The notes under the pieces are model-generated. The model saw only the letters and a program-made list of their open reading frames with translations. It was not told where the DNA came from and made no database searches. The position numbers were made by a program, and so were the translations under genes. A stretch of 64,000 nt of DNA, from assembly GCA_964396245.1 (NCBI GenBank), contig CAYNEO010000003.1:80800-144799 (forward strand), written 5' to 3'. Below are positions 43,637 through 51,499 of this stretch, piece by piece. The number at the start of each line of letters is the position of its first letter. Positions within the stretch are counted from its first letter, which is position 1. This DNA comes from CAYNEO01 sp964396245. GTDB lineage: Bacteria > Zixibacteria > MSB-5A5 > GN15 > FEB-12.

Positions 43637-45222
43637 CAGTCTATCATCAACGTTTTAATGACTTTGGCAATCTCTTCCGGTCGTTCCTTGGCGGTGCGCT
43701 GCATTTCATCGACCAGACGAGGTTTACGTTTATCCGGCTCAACCGTCACCGCCGGCTCTTCAGATTCCTCCTGCTGCATTTGCTCGGCGCTCACAACCGG
43801 TTGCGGCTGTGGCATGGGTCTCGGCGCCGGTTGCGGGGCGGGCGGAGGCATGATCCGGCTCAGCGCCTTGAACAGCTTTGATGATTTTTTCTTCAGGTAG
43901 AACAGCAGGAGCGCGAACAGCGCCACCAGGGCGACCTTCTTGGCGATATCAAGGTAGAATTCTCTCATGTACATGCCGTCGAGCGCGTTCTGTTCGTTCT
44001 GGAGATTCTGGCGGTCGAACGGAATGTTGACCACTTCAATCTGGTCGTTGCGCTGCTGATCAAAACCAACGGCGTTCTTGACTATCGCTGAGAGCCGGTC
44101 GAGCTCTTCCTGCGAGCGCGGCTGATACACGGCCTCGCCGCCTCCCGAACCGCCTTCAACGTCATGGTAGTCGCCGTCAACCAGCACCGCCACCGACAGC
44201 CGCTCTATAGAGCCGACTTCATTAATGATGTGCTCGACGGTTCGGTTGAGTTCGTAGTTTGTGATTGTCGTTTCCGTACTCTGTTCGTCACTGCTTTGAT
44301 TGTCTTTCTCGGCCTTCTCACTCGCCTGGCTCGAGGTCTTGGTCTTTTCTTCACTCCTGATCGACGGCGTGTTGGGATCGTACGATTCGGCCGTCTTCTC
44401 CAGTTGCTGGAAATTGAGGTCGCTGGTGACTCTCACGATAGACTTCCCGTTGCCGAGAACCCCGTCGAGCATTGTCTGCGCCTTATCCTCGAGATACTGC
44501 TCGACCTGCTTGCGGACTTCCAGTTGCGAACTCGACAGCCCGGCCAGTTCATCGGCCTCCTGGCCCGATGACAGCAGGTTGCCGTCGTAATCGACAATAG
44601 TAATATTGCCTGGTTGAAGTCCCTCTACCGACGAGGCCACCAGGTGAGTGATGCCGGCAATTTGGCGCTTGTTCAGCCCCACCCCGGAAAGCTTGAGCAC
44701 GACCGATGCGGTAGCGTCCTTCTTGTCTTCCTTGAAGAGGCGATCCTTGGGCATCACGATATGAACCCGCGCCGCCTGCACTTCCGACAACTGCATGATC
44801 GTGCGGGTCAACTCGCCCTCGAGCGCCCGACGGAAATTCAGGTTCTGGAGAAAATCGGTCATCCCCAGATTATTCTGATCGAATATGGAATATCCCATGT
44901 TGGCTGACCGAGGCAGACCGTCGGCGGCCAGCGATATGCGCGCCTTGTAGACGTCTTTCGACGGCACCTCGATGGTTGTGCCGTTGTCTTTCAACTGGTA
45001 AGGGATTTTATTGTCGTTGAGATACGCGATGACTTCGCCCGCCTCGGATTCTTCGAGGTTCGAATACAGCCGGGAATACGTGACCGTTCCCAGCCATCCG
45101 ACAACAAAGATCGCTCCGACAATCGTGCCGGCAGTCACGCCCAGGAGCATGATCACCTGCGCCGGAGTCATACGGCTGACGAAGTCCGAAAGGTTCTTGA
45201 AGACTGCTTTCAGGTAGTCCAT
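43636..45222 (-). CDS. fliF: Flagellar MS-ring protein FliF
   Basis: 528 residues. First membrane segment about 22-45, RBM domains (SRLYSNLEESEAGEVIAYLN, then ISLAADGLPRSANMGYSIFD), a charged and Gln/Ser-rich periplasmic loop (about 285-320), second membrane segment near 440-460 (VALVALFALLLFYLKKK) and the C-terminal FliG-binding tail (RPEEIAKVIKTLM). Base of the export apparatus and rotor. The C-terminal tail contains a Pro/Gln-rich linker. Confidence 0.96.
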   Translation of the reverse strand: MDYLKAVFKNLSDFVSRMTPAQVIMLLGVTAGTIVGAIFVVGWLGTVTYSRLYSNLEESEAGEVIAYLNDNKIPYQLKDNGTTIEVPSKDVYKARISLAADGLPRSANMGYSIFDQNNLGMTDFLQNLNFRRALEGELTRTIMQLSEVQAARVHIVMPKDRLFKEDKKDATASVVLKLSGVGLNKRQIAGITHLVASSVEGLQPGNITIVDYDGNLLSSGQEADELAGLSSSQLEVRKQVEQYLEDKAQTMLDGVLGNGKSIVRVTSDLNFQQLEKTAESYDPNTPSIRSEEKTKTSSQASEKAEKDNQSSDEQSTETTITNYELNRTVEHIINEVGSIERLSVAVLVDGDYHDVEGGSGGGEAVYQPRSQEELDRLSAIVKNAVGFDQQRNDQIEVVNIPFDRQNLQNEQNALDGMYMREFYLDIAKKVALVALFALLLFYLKKKSSKLFKALSRIMPPPAPQPAPRPMPQPQPVVSAEQMQQEESEEPAVTVEPDKRKPRLVDEMQRTAKERPEEIAKVIKTLMID

Positions 45223-45282
45223 ACCGATTCCTATGTCATTTCCTTATCGGCCGTCCATGGCCGAAACGCCGCCGGTCCGGGT

Positions 45283-45603
45283 TCAGACAGGCATGCGCAT
45301 AATTTCGTTGTAGGCCGACACCAGCTTGTTGCGAATCTCCAGAATGAGATCGGTTGCCAGGCCGGCTTCTTCTGCTTTTATCATGACCTCGTGCAATTCC
45401 ACCGGATCGCCGGAAAGCAGCGCCTTTTGCGCATCTGCCGCATCCATGTGCAGATCGTTCACGGCATTGATCGCGTTGGAGAGCAGGTCAGTAAATTTCT
45501 CTCCTGTAACTCCCGAGGATTTTTCCTGCCCCGAGGCTCCCGGGTTGACCTTTTCGATCAGGCCCGGAACGAGACGATTGACATTGCCAATTATTCCGGC
45601 CAT
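45283..45603 (-). CDS. fliE: Hook-basal body protein FliE
   Basis: 106 residues. The conserved C-terminal helix pair (EVMIKAEEAGLATDLILEIR, then NKLVSAYNEIMRMPV) and ALLSGDPVELHEVM segment identify FliE, the rod component next to the MS-ring. Placed just before fliF as usual. Confidence 0.94.
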   Translation of the reverse strand: MAGIIGNVNRLVPGLIEKVNPGASGQEKSSGVTGEKFTDLLSNAINAVNDLHMDAADAQKALLSGDPVELHEVMIKAEEAGLATDLILEIRNKLVSAYNEIMRMPV

Positions 45604-45604
45604 G

Positions 45605-45934
45605 TCACACCTTCACGTCGATAATCCGGCCGACGGTCGCTTCAGGCTTCGCCGTGTCCGCATTGGCCCGATATCCGGAACCGAATCGCGAATTGTCCTG
45701 GAACTTGTTGAACAGGACTTCGAGCGCCTGTTTCTCTTCGACGGAAAGGTAGTCGGCGTAGCTTCCGGACGGCGCCTTGACGGCCAGTTTTGAGCCGGTT
45801 AAATTCTTTTGCGGCTCGATGGCCACCGAATTCCTGACACCGCCGTCCTGCTCACTTTTCACCTGCGGTTGCGCGGGCTGTTCGCGACGCGCCACCTGCT
45901 GGTAAGACTGAATACTGACGGGATTGACTTTCAT
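45605..45934 (-). CDS. Unknown protein in the rod/MS-ring operon
   Basis: 109 residues, between flgC and fliE (one base before fliE, 18 after flgC). The N-terminal half is Gln/Pro/Val-rich and probably disordered; residues about 58-85 (SYADYLSVEEKQALEVLFNK) form a predicted helix, and the last ~15 are hydrophobic-charged. No cysteine, no signal peptide, no recognised domain. Frame use and tight spacing with its neighbours support a real gene. A flagellar accessory or chaperone role is only guilt by association. Confidence 0.7.
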   Translation of the reverse strand: MKVNPVSIQSYQQVARREQPAQPQVKSEQDGGVRNSVAIEPQKNLTGSKLAVKAPSGSYADYLSVEEKQALEVLFNKFQDNSRFGSGYRANADTAKPEATVGRIIDVKV

Positions 45935-45952
45935 CTATGCATCTTCCTTCCT

Positions 45953-46447
45953 TCAAATATCGAGAGCGTTTTTCGCCATTCCCTTGGCGGCCGATATCGC
46001 CAGCGTGTTGGCTTCATAGGCCCGCGACGCCGACATCATGTCCACCATCTCGTTAATCACTTCGATATCCGGCATCTTCACATATCCTTCATCGTCGGCA
46101 TCCGGGTGCGACGGATCGTAGACCAGCTTGTAGTCAGATTTCGGCGCCTCGACTTCCTTCATGTCCACCGATGAGGCTTCCTCCCCGGAGTCAATAGGAA
46201 GCGTCTTGCCGCCGCGATGCGCCCGGTGCGTGCGCACGAGGTGCGTATCGGCTTTCTTCAGGTAGGATGCAAACGGCTCTTTCAGCTTCTCTTCGCTGAC
46301 CACGACCCGTTTGCGACGGTACGGCCCGCCTTCGGGCGTTTCGGTCGTTTCGGCGTTGGCAATGTTCTCGGCCACGGCGTTCATCTTGGCGCGCTGAACA
46401 CTCAGGCCTTTAGACGAAATTTCGATGGCTCCAAGAATACCGGACAT
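45953..46447 (-). CDS. flgC: Proximal rod protein FlgC
   Basis: 164 residues, somewhat longer than the usual ~135. N-terminal AIEISSKGLSVQRAKMNAVA, ENIANAETTETPEGGPYRRK and C-terminal VIDEM-type EVINEMVDMMSASRAYEANT are typical. An insertion near residues 60-95 explains the length. Follows flgB by ten bases. Confidence 0.95.
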   Translation of the reverse strand: MSGILGAIEISSKGLSVQRAKMNAVAENIANAETTETPEGGPYRRKRVVVSEEKLKEPFASYLKKADTHLVRTHRAHRGGKTLPIDSGEEASSVDMKEVEAPKSDYKLVYDPSHPDADDEGYVKMPDIEVINEMVDMMSASRAYEANTLAISAAKGMAKNALDI

Positions 46448-46457
46448 GTGTCACTTC

Positions 46458-46871
46458 CTATTTGCTCGTGATTGCAGTACGCAAACCGTCAAACTTGCGC
46501 TGAAGCAGGCGCGCCGCGATGGTATACCGCAGTTCGTTTTGCGCCAGGTTGGACATCTCGCGATCGATGTCGACCGAATTGAGATCATCCGGGGCAACCC
46601 TCTGCTCGAGGATTTCCGGCGGGCGATCTGTGTGCTGACCGAGCGGGATGTGGCGACTGTCGGTCGTCACGCCGGCCAGGTGTTCATTCTGCGAGGTGGC
46701 CCGTTTGAATTCTTCTTCGAACTTGATATCCTTGGCCTCGTAGCCGGGTGTGGCCACATTCGCCACGTTGCTGCTGACCAGCTTGTGCCGAACCGAGGAC
46801 AGATCAAGATACTTCTGGTAGTTCGGTACCCCGATCTTATCAAAGATGATTTTTGACAGTTTGTTTTCCAT
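46458..46871 (-). CDS. flgB: Proximal rod protein FlgB
   Basis: 137 residues. Rod/hook family pattern: YQKYLDLSSVRHKLVSSNVA, NVATPGYEAKDIKFEEEFKR and C-terminal SVDIDREMSNLAQNELRYTI. First gene of the operon running to fliJ, under a sigma-54-type promoter 39 bases upstream. Confidence 0.95.
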   Translation of the reverse strand: MENKLSKIIFDKIGVPNYQKYLDLSSVRHKLVSSNVANVATPGYEAKDIKFEEEFKRATSQNEHLAGVTTDSRHIPLGQHTDRPPEILEQRVAPDDLNSVDIDREMSNLAQNELRYTIAARLLQRKFDGLRTAITSK

Positions 46872-46909
46872 AACGCATCAATTTGCTGCAATTCTTCACC
46901 GCCGGTCTA

Positions 46910-46926
46910 AGCAACGCCAATGCCAA
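46910..46926 (-). promoter_or_regulatory. Sigma-54 promoter of the flgB-fliJ operon
   Basis: Minus strand TTGGCATTGGCGTTGCT: GG and GC exactly 10 bases apart, TTGGCA and TTGCT both match the consensus. The implied start (about 46898) gives a short leader to the flgB ATG at 46871. Confidence 0.7.
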
Positions 46927-47044
46927 AACTCGGCCGGGACGCTTAACTGATTGTCAATGTTCAGCTTAATTGATCAGGGGCAACATGCGAGCCTGACTGC
47001 CTGACGGGATTTTTGGAAAGGAATTCCGTCGCGTGGGGAAACGA

Positions 47045-47788
47045 TTACTCGTTTTTGGTTGCGTAGTACAGTTGTGAGGTCGGCTCTTTGAGCGTGAGCT
47101 CCATCGTAAGCAAGACGATGTCGACCCGACGGTTACGGGCCCGGTTTTCAATTGAGTTGTTCGGTCGAATCGGACGGAACTCCCCGTAGCCGAGCGCCGA
47201 TATTCGGTCAGGGGCTATTGAATGGCTATTAATATAGTAACGGACTACTTCCGTGGCGCGCGCGGTGGACAGCTCCCAGTTCGATGGAAACTGCACAGTC
47301 CTGATCGGCTTGTCGTCGGTGTGCCCTTCTATCCGGATGTGATTCGGACGATCCTTGATTACGTCGGAGACACGATCCAGCACATCCATAGCCCGTGGCT
47401 CCAGGTTCGCCGAGCCTTCCCGGAATAGCGCCGACTCCATGATGTGAATCACCAGTCCCCGTTCGGTGATCTCGGTTTCGATTGCCCGATCCTTGCCGAG
47501 ATGTTTGAACTTCTCTTCGATCTTCTGCTGGATCAAACGCAGGTTGCCCAGCTCCAGAACGCCGTGCCCGGTCTTGGTCGAAACCTCGGGATACCGCAGG
47601 ACCGACGGTCCGCCGCGAAGTGCCCCGGAAAGCGCCTGACTGACCTTACCGAATTTCTTCGCGTCGATCTGCGACATTGAATACATGACGATAAAGAATG
47701 CCAGGAGCAGGGTAATCAGGTCGGCGTAGGTCAACAGCCAGCGCTCGAGATTTTCCTTGTCATCGAGTTTTTTGCGCCTGCGCATCAT
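47045..47788 (-). CDS. motB: Motor stator protein MotB
   Basis: 247 residues. Single membrane helix with the proton-carrying Asp at D23 (LTYADLITLLLAFFIVMYSM), periplasmic plug and OmpA-like peptidoglycan-binding domain (IRIEGHTDDKPI, RISALGYGEFRP, NRARNRRVDIVLL). With MotA it drives rotation; the Asp and the lack of sodium-type markers suggest proton use, which is inference. Follows motA by two bases. Confidence 0.96.
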   Translation of the reverse strand: MMRRRKKLDDKENLERWLLTYADLITLLLAFFIVMYSMSQIDAKKFGKVSQALSGALRGGPSVLRYPEVSTKTGHGVLELGNLRLIQQKIEEKFKHLGKDRAIETEITERGLVIHIMESALFREGSANLEPRAMDVLDRVSDVIKDRPNHIRIEGHTDDKPIRTVQFPSNWELSTARATEVVRYYINSHSIAPDRISALGYGEFRPIRPNNSIENRARNRRVDIVLLTMELTLKEPTSQLYYATKNE

Positions 47789-47790
47789 GG

Positions 47791-48555
47791 CTACAACTCT
47801 GATCCACGGTGACTCGGGGCAATGAATGAATGCAGACGCGTGCGGATATTGCGCGGGTTTTCACCCGATTGAATGGCTACGACGCCTTCGGTGGTGAGTT
47901 CGAGGTACACCATTTCTTCTTCGTGACGGAGTTTCAGCTTATCGGAAATCGGCAGGAAGAACAGGTTGGCCAACCCGACACCCCAGAGCGTCGCGATGAA
48001 CGCCGCTGCAATAGCTGCCGCCATCCGCGAGGCGTCCTCGGTGTTGCCCAGGGTGTGTACGAGTCCGAGAACCGTGCCCAGAATGCCGAGTGTCGGCGAG
48101 AAACCGCCCGCCTTCTGGAAGAAAACGATGCCTTTCTTGTGGCGTTCTTCGACATATGCCGCCTCGGTTTCAAGAATATCGCGAAGAACCGTCACTTCGG
48201 TTCCGTCGATAAGCAGCTGGATCGCTTTCCGGAAAAAGGGATCGGCGATATGCTGAAGCTCCGCCTCGAGGCCGAGTATCCCGTCACGGCGCGCCTTTTC
48301 CGCCAGCTTGACAATCCTGTCAATGGCCTCCTGGTAGGAATGCCCGGCGCCGTGAACCGCAAGCCAGAAGTATCTGGGCACGCGCTTGACCGTATCGATT
48401 GATGTCGTGATTATGGTGGCCCCGAGCGTTCCGCCGATGACAATCATCATGGGGGCAATCAGGAAAATTGCGCCCAGGTGACCGCCTTCGAGTTTGAACG
48501 CTCCGACAACAGCGCCGAGAGCCACGATGATTCCCAGGATTGTTGCTAAATCCAT
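47791..48555 (-). CDS. motA: Motor stator protein MotA
   Basis: 254 residues. Four membrane segments: LATILGIIVALGAVVGAF, IFLIAPMMIVIGGTLGATII, then GFSPTLGILGTVLGLVHTLG and MAAAIAAAFIATLWGVGLA. The large cytoplasmic loop carries charged residues for FliG contact (ARRDGILGLEAEL). Preceded by a hairpin and sigma-28 promoter, so motAB form a separate class-3 unit. Confidence 0.95.
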   Translation of the reverse strand: MDLATILGIIVALGAVVGAFKLEGGHLGAIFLIAPMMIVIGGTLGATIITTSIDTVKRVPRYFWLAVHGAGHSYQEAIDRIVKLAEKARRDGILGLEAELQHIADPFFRKAIQLLIDGTEVTVLRDILETEAAYVEERHKKGIVFFQKAGGFSPTLGILGTVLGLVHTLGNTEDASRMAAAIAAAFIATLWGVGLANLFFLPISDKLKLRHEEEMVYLELTTEGVVAIQSGENPRNIRTRLHSFIAPSHRGSEL

Positions 48556-48625
48556 ATCCTCAACGGTCGCGTCCGCAAAAAGTGTTGAAAACTGCGTACT
48601 TCGGGCGTTCGCCCGCTTGTGATTA

Positions 48626-48652
48626 GTATCGGCAGGATTGGACTATTTTGAA
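48626..48652 (-). promoter_or_regulatory. Sigma-28 promoter of motAB
   Basis: Minus strand: -35-like TTCAAAAT (48645-48652), 11-base spacer, -10 GCCGATAC (48626-48633), seven of eight matches in the -10. Lies 71 bases before motA and just after the terminator-like hairpin. Confidence 0.55.
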
Positions 48653-48655
48653 GCA

Positions 48656-48691
48656 GTTCCGCCGGAAGTTCTCCCACAAACCCGGCGGAAC
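48656..48691 (-). terminator. Hairpin ending the ntrBC-like operon
   Basis: Perfect 10-bp stem (arms 48656-48665 and 48682-48691, 16-base loop) 15 bases after the response-regulator stop. No long U run. Confidence 0.5.
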
Positions 48692-48706
48692 CCGAAAACC
48701 GAGAAA

Positions 48707-50056
48707 TTAATTCCCGTCGAGCGAATACTCGTTGAGCTTATTGCGGATAGTCCGCGTCGTAATGCCCAGCGCCTCGGCCGCTCTGGTCTTGTTCCCGTTG
48801 AACTTTTCCAGCGTCTTGAGGATGAGATACTTGCTGCCCTCTTCCAGCTTCATCGGCACCCGCAAGCCCGACAGATCATCGCCGGCACGGCCCAAAGACA
48901 GTTCCGCCGGGAAATCGTCTTCCGTGAGCATTTCCGATTTGCCGGTCACCACTGCCCGCTCAATCAAATTCTCCAGTTCGCGGACATTCCCGGGCCAGTG
49001 ATATTTCATAAATACCCTCAGGGCGCTGCTTTCGATTCCCTTGACCGACCGGCCGTTCTGATGGTTGTACCTGTCAATGAAGTGCTCGACCAATATCGGA
49101 ATATCTTCCTTGCGTTCCTCAAGTGGCGGAAGGTGTATCGGGATCACATTCAACCGGAAGAACAGGTCCTCGCGGAATTCCCCACGGGAGATGTACTCCT
49201 TGAGATTTCGGTTCGATGTCGCGATTATCCTCACATCGACCGCAATCGTGCTCGTCGACCCTACCCGCTCGAATTCGCGCTCCTGCAAAACCCGAAGAAG
49301 CTTTGACTGCAGGTTGAGGGGCATCTCCGAGATTTCATCCAGCAGCAGCGTGCCGCCGTCGGCCAGCTCGAAACGCCCCCGGTGAGTCTTCTTGGCATCG
49401 GTAAAGGCGCCTTTCTCGTACCCGAACAGCTCGGCCTCGACCAGGTTTTCCGGCAGGGCGGCGCAGTTGAGCTTGATAAAAGGCCCCTCACGGCGGTTGG
49501 AACTGTAGTGAATCGCTCTTGCCACCAGCTCTTTGCCCGTGCCCGATCCGCCGGTTATCATCACCGTCGAACGGGCATCCGCCACGGACTGGATCAGATC
49601 GAAAACTTCCTTCATGACCGGCGTCTTGCCGATAATGTTGTGAAATTTGCTTTCGACATCCTTGCGAAGGATTTCATTTTCGGCCCGAAGCTTCAGCACC
49701 TCGGTTACCCGCGACAGGATATGTTCCAGCGTATCAGGCGAGACCGGCTTGAGCAGAAAATCAACCGCACCCAGTTTGATCGCTTTGACCGCGGTTTCCA
49801 CGGTGCCATAGGCGGTCATCATGACCACCCGCGTATCGGGTGATAACCGGCGGCAGTGCTCCAGCAGGGCGATGCCGTCCATCTCTCTCATCTTGAGATC
49901 GGTAAGCACGATATCAAACGACTGGTTTTTGATTTTCTCCAGCGCTTCCTCGCCGGAAAACACCGGGATACACTCATAGCCGGCGCGCGTCAGTGTTTCG
50001 TGTATGAAATCGTTGACCAGTTTATCATCGTCAACAACCAGTACGGAGAACTTCAT
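48707..50056 (-). CDS. Sigma-54-dependent NtrC-family response regulator, flagellar type
   Basis: 449 residues from ATG 50056, chosen because GGAG lies eight bases upstream. Receiver with phospho-acceptor Asp in VLTDLKMREMDG, AAA+ domain with Walker A GGSGTGKE and Walker B GTLLLDEISEM, and a C-terminal Fis-type HTH (NKTRAAEALGITTRTIRNKL). The sigma-54-contact loop reads GAFTDA instead of GAFTGA. It would activate the sigma-54 promoters found in this window. The gene pairs with the histidine kinase directly upstream and resembles FlrC/FleR in layout. Confidence 0.94.
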   Translation of the reverse strand: MKFSVLVVDDDKLVNDFIHETLTRAGYECIPVFSGEEALEKIKNQSFDIVLTDLKMREMDGIALLEHCRRLSPDTRVVMMTAYGTVETAVKAIKLGAVDFLLKPVSPDTLEHILSRVTEVLKLRAENEILRKDVESKFHNIIGKTPVMKEVFDLIQSVADARSTVMITGGSGTGKELVARAIHYSSNRREGPFIKLNCAALPENLVEAELFGYEKGAFTDAKKTHRGRFELADGGTLLLDEISEMPLNLQSKLLRVLQEREFERVGSTSTIAVDVRIIATSNRNLKEYISRGEFREDLFFRLNVIPIHLPPLEERKEDIPILVEHFIDRYNHQNGRSVKGIESSALRVFMKYHWPGNVRELENLIERAVVTGKSEMLTEDDFPAELSLGRAGDDLSGLRVPMKLEEGSKYLILKTLEKFNGNKTRAAEALGITTRTIRNKLNEYSLDGN

Positions 50057-50072
50057 GGTAAACACTCCATGT

Positions 50073-51443
50073 TTACTCGCTTTCCTCGGTGAACCCGGAA
50101 TCCGTGTGTGCTATTTTGACAGGCAGCAAGAAGACAAACCGGGCGCCTCCTGCCTGAGATTGTTCCGCGATAACTTCTCCCCCGTGAGCCTTGGCGACCT
50201 TCCACACGACCGCCAAACCCAGTCCGGTGCCGCCCTGCTTCGTCGTGAAAAACGGCGCGAAGAGTTTTTCCCGCACGTCGTCCGGGATACCCTGACCGCT
50301 GTCCTCGACCGTGGTTGCGACCACCGTTTCGTCGAGGCCGATCATTATCCGCTCCCCATACAGACGCGTGGCCTGTTGCCGCGGCATCACGTGATACTTG
50401 ATCGTCACTTTTCCGGAACCGCCGCACGCTTCAACGGCATTGGTGAACAGGTTGAAAAACAACTGCCGCATCAACATCGAATCCAGCATCAACGGAATCG
50501 GGCTCGCTCCCGGTCCGTATGTCGGCGACAGCTCGAATGTCATGCCCTCGAGATGTTCCGAGTTCTCGTAGCGGTATTGGTCAAGCGTCCGGCGAAGAAA
50601 ACCGTCGAAAATGACCTCTTCCCGCTTGACCTCTTCAATTCGCGTATAGTTCAATAGCGCCGTGACCGTATGATTCAGGCTGTCGACGCCGTTGCATATC
50701 TTGTTCACGAGCTTCCGACGGTCATCGTCCGCGGCCATGTCCCGCTTGAGCAGGGCGGCAAATCCGCCGATCGCCGCCAGCGGATTGCGAACTTCGTGCG
50801 CGATAGTCGCCGCCATTTCACCCAGCGCTGCCAGCGTATTCAGCCGCGAAATCTCCCGCTCCATCTTCTTGATTTTAGTCAGATCGTGCAGGACTTCCAC
50901 TGCGCCGTTGGGTTTCCCCTCGCTGTCCCGCAAAATCGCCGTCGATACCGACAGAGACAGGTGCGTCCCTTCGCTCAGGACCAGTTCCTTCTCGACCGAT
51001 TCCAGCGCCCGGCCCGTTTCCACCGCCCGCAGGGCGTTGGCGTCAATTGGCTCTCCCGGCGGGAATACCTCCCGGTACGACTTGCCGAGCGGCTCCCGTC
51101 GGGGAATGCCGAACAGGACCGAAGCCGCCGGGTTGAAATGAGTTACTATCCCGTCCTGATCCACGGCAATAATCCCCGCCGTCATCGAAGTTAACAGGTT
51201 ATTAAGAAACTCGGTCGCCTCGAGATTGCGCCGGGTCATCTCGATCAGTTTCTTGTTGGTTTCGGCGAGTCGTTCGTTCTGGGCCGTAAATTCTTCGCGC
51301 AGTTCAATATACTGCCGCTGAAGATTGTTGATGATCCGGTTGAACGAGGCGTAGGACTCGGTGAATTCCGTTATTTGGTGTTTGTCGTTAGCTGTTATTT
51401 CAAACATCTCCTTTGGCTTTCTCAAACATATAATACGTCCCAC
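50073..51443 (-). CDS. Soluble PAS-domain histidine kinase, FlrB/FleS-like
   Basis: 456 residues from GTG 51443; an ATG at 51407 is the alternative, and neither has a well-spaced ribosome-binding site. N-terminal coiled coil (about 30-75), PAS domain (about 82-188), HisKA with phospho-His in TIAHEVRNPLAAIGG (H216 in this numbering) and an HATPase domain with DSGQGIP and GGTGLGLAVVWKVAKAHGG. No membrane segment, so it reads an intracellular cue, as FlrB does. Transcribed with the downstream regulator. Confidence 0.92.
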   Translation of the reverse strand: MGRIICLRKPKEMFEITANDKHQITEFTESYASFNRIINNLQRQYIELREEFTAQNERLAETNKKLIEMTRRNLEATEFLNNLLTSMTAGIIAVDQDGIVTHFNPAASVLFGIPRREPLGKSYREVFPPGEPIDANALRAVETGRALESVEKELVLSEGTHLSLSVSTAILRDSEGKPNGAVEVLHDLTKIKKMEREISRLNTLAALGEMAATIAHEVRNPLAAIGGFAALLKRDMAADDDRRKLVNKICNGVDSLNHTVTALLNYTRIEEVKREEVIFDGFLRRTLDQYRYENSEHLEGMTFELSPTYGPGASPIPLMLDSMLMRQLFFNLFTNAVEACGGSGKVTIKYHVMPRQQATRLYGERIMIGLDETVVATTVEDSGQGIPDDVREKLFAPFFTTKQGGTGLGLAVVWKVAKAHGGEVIAEQSQAGGARFVFLLPVKIAHTDSGFTEESE

Positions 51444-51458
51444 ACGACGCTTGGAACG

Positions 51459-51487
51459 ATATTAGACGGGGGGTGGGGAGAATTCAA
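51459..51487 (-). promoter_or_regulatory. Sigma-70-like promoter of the ntrBC-like pair
   Basis: Minus strand TTGAAT (51482-51487), 17 bases, TAATAT (51459-51464); four of six matches in each box. Lies between cheB and the kinase gene. Implies separate early expression of the two-component pair. Confidence 0.4.
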
Positions 51488-51499
51488 CAAAAACTTTGT

